From Haberlea rhodopensis (lineage: Eukaryota; Streptophyta; Magnoliopsida; Lamiales; Gesneriaceae): DNA of 64,000 bases. Shown here piece by piece: positions 57,349-64,000 of the stretch. Positions within the stretch are counted from its first letter, which is position 1. The number at the start of each line of letters is the position of its first letter. The stretch spans positions 186,001-250,000 of the forward strand of contig CAJQUN010000040.1 in NCBI GenBank assembly GCA_907163345.1. The letters run 5' to 3'. The translations under genes and the position numbers were made by a program. The notes under the pieces were generated by a model. The model did not search any database. It worked only from the letters and a program-made list of their open reading frames with translations, and was not told the origin of the DNA.

Positions 57349-58417
57349 ATGGTTAGAAGCAAAGGGCGAGGGCCAATGTCGGGGAGGGATAAACCACTGA
57401 CTCCCCCACGTTCATGCCCAGAACCAGAAGGGGCTGGAGAGGCTGGATCATCGCAGAATGCTTCGCGGAGAGGAAGAAGATTCGACTTCTATAAAGAAGT
57501 CGGAGGAGGAGGTGGAAGAATCGAAAGATTTCTTTAATCGTTCAAACGATGAAATAGATAGGGCTTTGCACCATCAAATTGAGGATCTAAAGGAGGAGCT
57601 ACAAAGAATGCGCAATAAAATGGAAGGCCGTATTAACTCGGCAAGAAGAAGCACACCATTCACTCCCCAGGTCATTGATGATCCTCTGCCTATTAATTTC
57701 AGAACTTTGAGTGTGGGGAATTATGATGGTAGCACAGATCCAGAAGAATATTTATCTCGATTTGAGAATGCCTCACTCCTTCATCAGCTGTCAGATGGGG
57801 TGAAATGTAGAGTGTTCTTGACTACTCTAGCCGGCGCTGCTCAGTCATGGTTCAATCAGTTACCATCAGGAATAGTGGATTCCTTTCCCAAATTCAGCTC
57901 GTTGTTCCTTCATCAATTCGCGAGCAGTAGAAGTTGCAAGAGAACAGCCTTGAGTTTGTTCGGTCTCAGGCAGATGGATAAGGAGTCCCTGCGGGATTTT
58001 CTGAAAAGATTCAATCAGGCATGCCTTGATGTTCCGCATGTGACATCTGAAATACTAGCCAGCGCTTTCACCCAAGGGTTGAGAGAGGGGGATCTGTTCA
58101 GATCGTTAGCCAAGAAGCCACCGTCATATTATGATGAGTTACTGGGACGTGCCTCTAAATATATTAATTTGGAGGAAGCGCAGAGGATGAAGCAGAAGAA
58201 GGAAATAAAAAATGGTGGTGAAGTCAATAGGAAGGAGAGGCCACATGAACAGCCCAAGAGGAACTTTGATCAGTACCTACCGATGAGACCTTATCGGGAG
58301 GTAGCCATGAATCAAATTATGCCGAAGAGGGGTCGGGGGGGGGACCTTATGGAAGAGGAGTATTCCGAGGAGGAAGTGCCCGAGGAGGGAGTTTTCATGA
58401 AGGAAGAATGGATGTAA
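57349..58417 (+). CDS. Gag protein of element E (one internal frame change)
   Basis: A start at 57349 (MVRSKGRGPMSGRDKPL) is open to 57537. The gag body is in the next frame from about 57458 to 58417 (319 codons). The frame change falls at about 57465-57480 in a GA-rich stretch. The body holds the retrotransposon gag domain at residues ~75-225 of the second frame: FRTLSVGNYDGSTDPEEYLS, FLTTLAGAAQSWFNQLPSG, FGLRQMDKESLRDFLKRFNQ, YYDELLGRASKYINLEEAQ. A predicted coiled coil (HHQIEDLKEELQRMRNKME) precedes it. It forms the particle shell. The gag stop (58415-58417) overlaps the pol start at 58408; a 9-G run at 58335-58343 is the likely point where gag and pol frames were once joined. Confidence 0.85.
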
Positions 58418-61400
58418 GGCGAGGAGCTGACGATGACTTGAGAAACAGTGCTCCTTTCCCCCGGAATAATGTTAATCCCGGGATAGGAGTACTTCAGCCA
58501 GTCCCTTGGGCACTACGGGGGGAAAGAGGGGAGGCAGGAAATCAAGTTACCAGGGAGAGAACCATGAGCAATGTTCCTAACCGAGGGACTATACATATAA
58601 TTTCGGGAGGAACATCATGTGGAGATTCTAACCGAGCAAGAAAAAGTTATGCTCGAAAACTCGAAGTGTTATCCATTAATCCAAGTCATGCTCAGGAGAG
58701 TCCTTCTATAGCTTTCGGACCTGCCGATTTACAAGGGATTTATTTTCCCCACGAGGATGCACTGGTAATTTCAGCCACAATAGCCAACTATAATGTGCAA
58801 AGAATCTTCGTTGATACAGGCAGCTCGGCGGATGTGCTCTTCCTTAATACATTGAAGCAGATGGAATTAGGAAGTATAGCTGTGCAAAAAGTAAATACTT
58901 CTTTGCATGGGTTTACTGGAGAAGCCATAAGTCCTATAGGACAATTGTCTTTACCCGTCACATTAGGAGAGGAGCCCAAGACAAAGACGAAGATGATCAC
59001 TTTCCTCATAGTGGATGCACCCTCCTCCTATAATATAATATTGGGTCGCCCGGCGTTAACGGCCTTTGAAGCAGTTGCTTCTACTTACCACCTGAAGATA
59101 AAATTCCCGGTAGGAGAGGAAGTGGGACAAGTAAGAGGAAGTCAAAGTTCATCAAGAAAATGCTATGTGCAAGAGTTGAAGCAAGACAAAGGAAAAAATG
59201 GAGAAGATGGGGAGCGAGGAAGTAATAAGAGGAAACATGGACAGCCCGAGGAGGAGGAGCGTATAATCCCCGAGGAGGAATTCATGAGTATCGAGTTAGG
59301 TCACCCGGCGAAAATTACTCGCATTGGATCTAAGTTGGATCCCGAATTAAGGAAAAGGGTGATTGACTGCTTAATAGCTAACGTGGATGTGTTCGCTTGG
59401 AATTCCTCTGAGTTAATTGGGGTAAAACCAGAGATTGCTGAGCATCATCTAAATGTTGATCCGGGTGCTCGGGCAATTAAACAGAGGAGAAGGCATTTCG
59501 GACCCGAGAAGGATGCCGTTATAGCTAAACAAGTGGATGAATTGTTGAAAGCAGGTCATATACGGGAGATTAGTTTCCCTACATGGCTCTCAAATGTGGT
59601 TCTAGTACCTAAAACGGGAGACAAGTGGAGGATGTGTGTAGATTTTCGGGACGTGAACAAAGCGTGTCCCAAAGATTGTTACCCATTACCGAGGATTGAT
59701 CAATTAGTGGATTCTACTGCGGGACATGAGCTGTTATGTCTTATGGATGCTTATCAGGGGTATCATCAAATCCCCTTAGCCCGCGAGGATCAGTCCAAGG
59801 TTAGCTTTGTCACAGCGGGAGGAACTTTTTGTTATATCGTCATGCCCTTCGGATTAAAAAATGCTGGGGCTACTTATCAGAGACTGATGGATAAGATGTT
59901 CAAAGATCAAATAGGACGGAACGTGGAGGTTTATGTGGATGACGTCCTGATCAAAAGCAAGAAGGCCCAAAATCTGATAGAGGATATGGAGGAAGTCTTT
60001 GCCACTTTAAGAAAATTTGGCATGAAGTTAAATCCTGCCAAATGTACCTTCGGAATTCATAGTGGAAAATTCTTGGGGTACATGGTGACAGAGAGAGGTG
60101 TGGAAGCTAACCCTGAGAAAATCCGAGCAATCCAAGAAATGAACCCTCCTCGGACCCTGAACGAAGTGCAAAGGTTAGCAGGAAGAATAGCAGCGCTTAG
60201 TCGATTCATATCTAGATCGGCTGACAGGAGTTTGCCTTTCTTTAAGGCCTTAAGGCGAGGAATCCAGTTTGAATGGGACGATCAGTGGCAGAGGGCTTTC
60301 GAAGATTTGAAAGAATATCTAGCTCAGTTACCCTTGATGAATAAACCCGAACACAATGAGACCCTCCTCGTATACTTGTCGGTAACCGAGGAAGTTATCA
60401 GCTCGGTGTTAATTCAAGAGAAATTGGGGCAGCAGCAGCCGGTATATTATGTCAGCCGAGCTTTGCAAGGAGCCGAACAAAGATACCCAGAAATTGAAAA
60501 GTTAGCTTTGGCTCTAGTGATCACTGCAAGAAGACTTCGTCCTTATTTTCTATCTCACCCTATCATGGTGGTAACGAGCACTCCCTTAGGAAGGCTCTTG
60601 TCAAAAGCTGAAATTTCAGGGAGGATGGTGAAATGGGCCACAGAATTGAGCGAGTTCGATATTTCTTATCAGCCCCGGACTAGCATCAAGGCTCAGGCCT
60701 TATCTGATTTCTTGGTTGAAGTAACTCATACTCGCGAAGAAAAATATTGGAGCCTATTTGTAGATGGGTCATCTACTCAGAAGGGAAGCGGGGCAGGAAT
60801 TATACTGATCAGTCCAGAAGGAGAGGAAGTCTCCATAGCTATTCAGTTCGGTTTTCATTCCTCAAACAATGAAGCCGAATTCGAAGCTCTCCTCTCTGGT
60901 TTACAAGTGGCATTAGACGCCGGAGCTCGGAAAGTAAAAGTGTTCATGGATTCAATGCTGGTTGTACAACAAGTAAATGGGGTGTACAAGGTGAAAGAAG
61001 AAAAGCTGAAAAAATATGTGGAGAAGGCTCAATTATTAACGACTCGGGTCCAGGAGGTAGAGTTAAAGCAAATACCACGAGAGGATAATGACCGAGCAGA
61101 TTCACTTGCAAAGTTGGCCAGCTCCATCCATGAGTGGAAGAACAGAAAAGTGCTGGTACAAGATCTTTTGGTCTCACACATAGCAATCAACAGTATAATG
61201 AATTTGGAGCCTTGTGTCATATCTGATTGGCGGGAGCATATCATTAAATTCTTGAAAAATAGGGTGTTGCCGTTAGATCCAAAGGAAGCTGCTCGGGTGA
61301 AGAGAATGGAGAGGCGTTTTGTGTTAGCAGAGGGCAAATTGTTCAAAAGGGGATTTTCAGCTTCTTTCTTGCAATGCACATCAACGCAAGAAGGAGAACA

Positions 61401-61983
61401 TTTACTAAAGGAAATTCACGAAGGCTGTTGTGGGAATCATTCGGAAAGTAATATGTTATATCAGAAAGCCCTTCGGGCAGGATATTATTGGCCCAGTATG
61501 AGAGAAAATGCCGATGGAATTGTTAAAAAATGTAACAATTGCCAGAAACATGCAAATTTATCTCACATACCCGCAGAGGTCTTAAATAGCAGTATCACTT
61601 CCTGTCCCTTTGATCAATGGGGGATGGACATCGTCGGACCTTTTCCCCTTGCCACGGGGCAAAGAAAATTCCTCCTAGTAGCAGTGGAATACTTTACAAA
61701 ATGGGTGGAAGCCGAGCCTTTAGCAAAAATAACTGAGGAGGAAGTCATCAAATTCTTATGGAGGAGCATAGTATGTCGGTTCGGAATACCGAGGAGAATT
61801 ATTTTGGATAATGGAAGGCAATTTCAGGGAAAGAAAATACAGGAGTGGTGCGAAGAGATGAAAATTAAGCAAATATTCACGTCAGTAGCCTATCCACAAT
61901 CAAATGGACAAGTCGAAGTTATTAACTGTATTCTATTACATGGGATTAAGACGAAGCTGGAAGGGCCCGAGGAGAATGGGTAA
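58408..61983 (+). CDS. Pol polyprotein: protease, RT, two RNase H, integrase (element E)
   Basis: 1191 codons. Protease active site FVDTGSSADVLF lies near residue 135. RT follows at ~350-540, with WRMCVDFRDVNKACPKD, FGLKNAGATYQRLMDKMF and catalytic YVDDVLIKSK near 508. A first RNase H region (~650-770, QPVYYVSRALQGAEQRYPEI) has lost its usual first Asp motif. A second, complete RNase H sits at ~780-910 (LFVDGSSTQKGSGAGIIL, NNEAEFEALLSG, KVFMDSMLVVQQ, REDNDRADSLAKLAS). Integrase zinc finger (NCQKH) is near 1045 and the core at 1065-1170 (WGMDIVGPFP, LDNGRQF, PQSNGQVEV). In frame it is -1 relative to gag. The ATG at 58408 is the first in frame but probably not a native start. It stops at 61983 by a frame change. 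Confidence 0.92.
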   Translation: MDVRRGADDDLRNSAPFPRNNVNPGIGVLQPVPWALRGERGEAGNQVTRERTMSNVPNRGTIHIISGGTSCGDSNRARKSYARKLEVLSINPSHAQESPSIAFGPADLQGIYFPHEDALVISATIANYNVQRIFVDTGSSADVLFLNTLKQMELGSIAVQKVNTSLHGFTGEAISPIGQLSLPVTLGEEPKTKTKMITFLIVDAPSSYNIILGRPALTAFEAVASTYHLKIKFPVGEEVGQVRGSQSSSRKCYVQELKQDKGKNGEDGERGSNKRKHGQPEEEERIIPEEEFMSIELGHPAKITRIGSKLDPELRKRVIDCLIANVDVFAWNSSELIGVKPEIAEHHLNVDPGARAIKQRRRHFGPEKDAVIAKQVDELLKAGHIREISFPTWLSNVVLVPKTGDKWRMCVDFRDVNKACPKDCYPLPRIDQLVDSTAGHELLCLMDAYQGYHQIPLAREDQSKVSFVTAGGTFCYIVMPFGLKNAGATYQRLMDKMFKDQIGRNVEVYVDDVLIKSKKAQNLIEDMEEVFATLRKFGMKLNPAKCTFGIHSGKFLGYMVTERGVEANPEKIRAIQEMNPPRTLNEVQRLAGRIAALSRFISRSADRSLPFFKALRRGIQFEWDDQWQRAFEDLKEYLAQLPLMNKPEHNETLLVYLSVTEEVISSVLIQEKLGQQQPVYYVSRALQGAEQRYPEIEKLALALVITARRLRPYFLSHPIMVVTSTPLGRLLSKAEISGRMVKWATELSEFDISYQPRTSIKAQALSDFLVEVTHTREEKYWSLFVDGSSTQKGSGAGIILISPEGEEVSIAIQFGFHSSNNEAEFEALLSGLQVALDAGARKVKVFMDSMLVVQQVNGVYKVKEEKLKKYVEKAQLLTTRVQEVELKQIPREDNDRADSLAKLASSIHEWKNRKVLVQDLLVSHIAINSIMNLEPCVISDWREHIIKFLKNRVLPLDPKEAARVKRMERRFVLAEGKLFKRGFSASFLQCTSTQEGEHLLKEIHEGCCGNHSESNMLYQKALRAGYYWPSMRENADGIVKKCNNCQKHANLSHIPAEVLNSSITSCPFDQWGMDIVGPFPLATGQRKFLLVAVEYFTKWVEAEPLAKITEEEVIKFLWRSIVCRFGIPRRIILDNGRQFQGKKIQEWCEEMKIKQIFTSVAYPQSNGQVEVINCILLHGIKTKLEGPEENG

Positions 61984-62456
61984 ATGAACTACCTGGAGTC
62001 TTGTGGGCATATCGAACAACTCCTCGGGTATCTACAGGGGAAACTCCGTATAGTCTAGTATACGGTTCGGAGGCCCTCATTCCAGCAGAAATTGGGATTG
62101 AGTCTCTCCGCGTACAATGTTATGATCCAGAGCAGAACGAGGTTAAGAGAATGCAAGAGTTGGATGAGATTGATCAGCTAAGAGAACAGGCTGTAACAAG
62201 AACAGAGCTATATAAAGTAAGGATTACCAACGCCTATAACCAAAGGGTTCGATCAAGAACATTTCAAGTTGGTGATTTAGTGTTACGAAGAACAAATCCT
62301 GCTGGGGAGGTGAAAAAGTTGGCACCCAAATGGGAAGGTCCTTACAAAATTAAGGAAGTCATCGGAAGAGGAGCATACAGGCTGGAAGATCATGAAGGTC
62401 GGAAATTGGTAAGACCTTGGAACATTCATAACCTGAAGAAGTATTTTGTGTAATCT
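61965..62456 (+). CDS. Integrase C-terminal part of element E, separated by a frameshift
   Basis: Continuing in the -1 frame from about 61965, the protein resumes with EWVNELPGVLWAYRTTPRV, TGETPYSLVYGSEALIPAEI, a helical linker, VGDLVLRRTNPAGEVKKLAP and WEGPYKIKEVIGRGAYRLED, ending NIHNLKKYFV. This is the integrase C-terminus that binds DNA. One base appears to be missing near 61963-61968 (AAGGGCCC). The ATG at 62001 is internal and not a real start. Confidence 0.85.
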
Positions 62457-62538
62457 TTCTTTTTTTTATTGTTTTATGAATTCAGTAGTAATAAAATGAA
62501 AGTATTTGATTCATCGAGTTTGTTCGGAATTTTAGTTG

Positions 62539-62758
62539 TTTACTCGTGGGATCGGGATGTTTGGTCCACGTTTAAACATTACATTATCATCGGTTTACTC
62601 GTGGGATCGGGATGTTTGGTCCACGTTTAAACATTACATTATCATCGGTTTACTCGTGGGATCGGGATGTTTGGTCCACGTTTAAACATTACATTAACAT
62701 CGGTTTACTCGTGGGATCGGGATGTTTGGTCCACGTTTAAACATTACATTAACATCGG
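62539..62758. repeat. 55-bp tandem repeat, 4 copies, downstream of pol
   Basis: TTTACTCGTGGGATCGGGAT starts at 62539, 62594, 62649, 62704 and 62759, an exact 55-bp period. Each unit ends in TTTAAACATTACATTA(T/A)CATCGG. Confidence 0.95.
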
Positions 62759-63605
62759 TTTACTCGTGGGATCGAGATGTTTGGTCCACGTTTTAAACTT
62801 AAAATTGCCTAAGTGTTTGTGCTCGGGGTAGCGAGCTGTTCGGAATTTTAGTTGTTTACTCGTGGGATCGAGATGTTTGGTCCACGTTTTAAACCTAAAA
62901 TTGCCTAAGTGTTTGTGCTCGGGGTAGCGAGCTGTTCGGAATTTTAGTTGTTTACTCGTGGATCGGGATGTTTGGTCCACGTTTTAAACCTAAAATTGCC
63001 TAAGTGTTTGTGCTCGGGGTAGCGAGCTGTTCGGAATTTTAGTTGTTTACTCGTGGGATCGGGATGTTTGGTCCACGTTTTAAACCTAAAATTGCCTAAG
63101 TGTTTGTGCTCGGGGTAGCGAGCTGTTCGGAATTTTAGTTGTTTACTCGTGGGATCGGGATGTTTGGTCCACGTTTAAACCTAAAAGTGCCTAAGTGTTT
63201 GTGCTCGGGGTAGCGAGCTGTTCAGAATTTTAGTTGTTTACTCGTGGGATCGGGATGTTTGGTCCACGTTTTAAACCTAAAATTGCCTAAGTGTTTGTGC
63301 TCGGGGTAGCGAGCTGTTCGGAATTTTAGTTGTTTACTCGTGGGATCGGGATGTTTGGTCCACGTTTTAAACCTAAAATTGCCTAAGTGTTTATGCTCGG
63401 GGTAGCGAGCTGTTCGGAATTTTAGTTGTTTACTCGTGGGATCGGGATGTTTGGTCCACGTTTTAAACCTAAAATTGCCTAAGTGTTTGTGCTCGGGGTA
63501 GCGAGCTGTTCGGAATTTAGTTGTTTACTCGTGGGATCGGGATGTTTGGTCCACGTTTTAAACCTAAAATTGTCTAAGTGTTTGCGCTCGGGGGTAGCGA
63601 GTTTG
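62759..63605. repeat. 95/96-bp tandem repeat, about 9 copies, downstream of pol
   Basis: Units contain the same ~38-bp core as the 55-bp repeat (TTTACTCGTGGGATCGGGAT...GGTCCACG) plus about 57 bp ending in GCTCGGGGTAGCGAGCTGTT. TGTTCGG starts are at 62838, 62933, 63028, 63124, 63219 (TGTTCAG), 63315, 63411 and 63507, so the period alternates between 95 and 96. The array stops at the end of the antisense ORF. Tandem repeats in the 3' untranslated region are known in Tat elements and can seed satellites. Confidence 0.95.
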
Positions 63606-63678
63606 TTCCAAGATACAAGCAAATGATTTCATTAATAAAAAAGAAAGAAATACAATAAAAGATAAAAGCTCTATCCTA

Positions 63679-63981
63679 TGGCTGGAATAATTCCTCAGGG
63701 AGGCTCTCCAGAGCAGCATTAACATCAAGGAAATCTTTGGAAGCTCCTTCGGGCGGATATCCCTGAGATCCAAATTGATTGACACATGCTTCAAAGCCAT
63801 GATCAAAGAACTTGTAAGCACGGTCAGCCACCATGCTGCTATACTCTGGAGACTTCAAAAAGTCTGCTTTCTTCGAAAGCCATAGTTCTTCCGCACGAGC
63901 AGCTGTGGAAGATTTCTCCTGAGCCAGCTGCTCGGAGACAGCTTGATGTTGCTCAGCCAGGGCTTTATACTGCTCTGACAA
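63679..63981 (-). CDS. Antisense extra ORF of Tat element E (partial)
   Basis: The minus strand encodes at least 101 residues ending ...LPEELFQP, with the ending at about 63679. Upstream residues are helical and Gln/Glu/Ala-rich (EQYKALAEQHQAVSEQLAQE, coiled-coil-like), followed by a compact segment (KSPEYSSMVADRAYKFFDHG, FEACVNQFGSQGYPPEGASK). The true start lies beyond the window. An ORF opposite to pol, between pol and the 3' LTR, is known in several Tat lineages and has no established function. The lack of stops beside a repeat block supports real coding, but expression is unproven. Confidence 0.6.
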
Positions 63982-64000
63982 AGAAGAGTTAGCATCTTCC

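Larger units (their letters stand above)
56654..64000 (+). mobile_element. Ty3/gypsy element E, Tat type, 5' part (continues beyond the window)
   Basis: A 5' LTR, a primer site of the TGGCGCCGTCTGTGGGA type, gag, pol with protease, RT, two RNase H domains and integrase, a tandem-repeat block and an antisense extra ORF are present; the 3' LTR lies outside the window. A second, archaeal-like RNase H after the standard one, and an antisense ORF downstream of pol, are known traits of Tat elements. Coding is nearly complete but broken by three single-base frame changes, two at homopolymers. Confidence 0.9.

Overview
The window reads as nuclear DNA of a flowering plant, most likely a eudicot; I cannot name the species. 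It is AT-rich, and every protein signature I recognise belongs to a plant transposable-element lineage: Ty1/copia including a Sirevirus-type element, Ty3/gypsy of the Tat type, a large non-autonomous LTR element with a chromovirus-like 3' end, a MULE transposase with a plant mobile domain (PMD), non-autonomous hAT elements and MITE-like foldbacks. I found no convincing host gene, tRNA or rRNA gene. No bacterial-type features (operons, CRISPR arrays) are present.

Layout. 1-3373: a 22-bp minisatellite, a 124-bp MITE with a 7-bp target-site duplication (TSD), and a decayed copia fragment on the minus strand cut by the next element. 3374-9084: 5' part of a degenerate copia element ('A', plus strand). 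9085-11852: leader and LTR of another copia element (minus strand), followed by an inverted copy of most of that LTR; together they form a palindrome of about 2.2 kb with a 20-bp loop. 11869-21048: a gypsy LTR (minus strand, tRNA-Asp-type primer site) split by a complete Sirevirus-type element ('C', 12407-20249, TSD GACTT). 21049-22163: part of a gypsy LTR on the plus strand. 23785-32718: a complete 8.9-kb non-autonomous element (LTRs about 2.55 kb, TSD ACATT) lying in an array of palindromes that contain TGCATG. 34838-35786 and 47237-47822: non-autonomous hAT elements with 8-bp TSDs. 38904-46565: a complete copia element ('B', TSD ATATG) of the same family as A; its two 373-bp LTRs look identical although its genes are dead. 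48796-53810: a decayed MULE transposase plus PMD gene flanked by short palindromes. 56654-64000: the 5' part of a gypsy/Tat element ('E') with gag, a nearly complete pol carrying two RNase H domains, a 3' tandem-repeat block and an antisense extra ORF running off the window.

How the parts relate. This is a nested transposon landscape, not a pathway. Perfect TSDs and closely similar LTR pairs mark B, C and the 8.9-kb element as recent insertions. All three lack an intact coding set, so each was probably copied by enzymes from relatives elsewhere. The most unusual structures are non-coding: the LTR palindrome, clustered GCGATCGATCGC motifs in two different gypsy LTRs, the TGCATG palindrome array, the palindromes around the MULE-PMD gene, and two interlocked tandem repeats downstream of the Tat pol gene.

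Limits. Repeat periods, TSDs and terminal bases were read by eye. Identities between copies are estimates unless stated as exact. Several frameshifts sit at long G or C runs and could be assembly errors.
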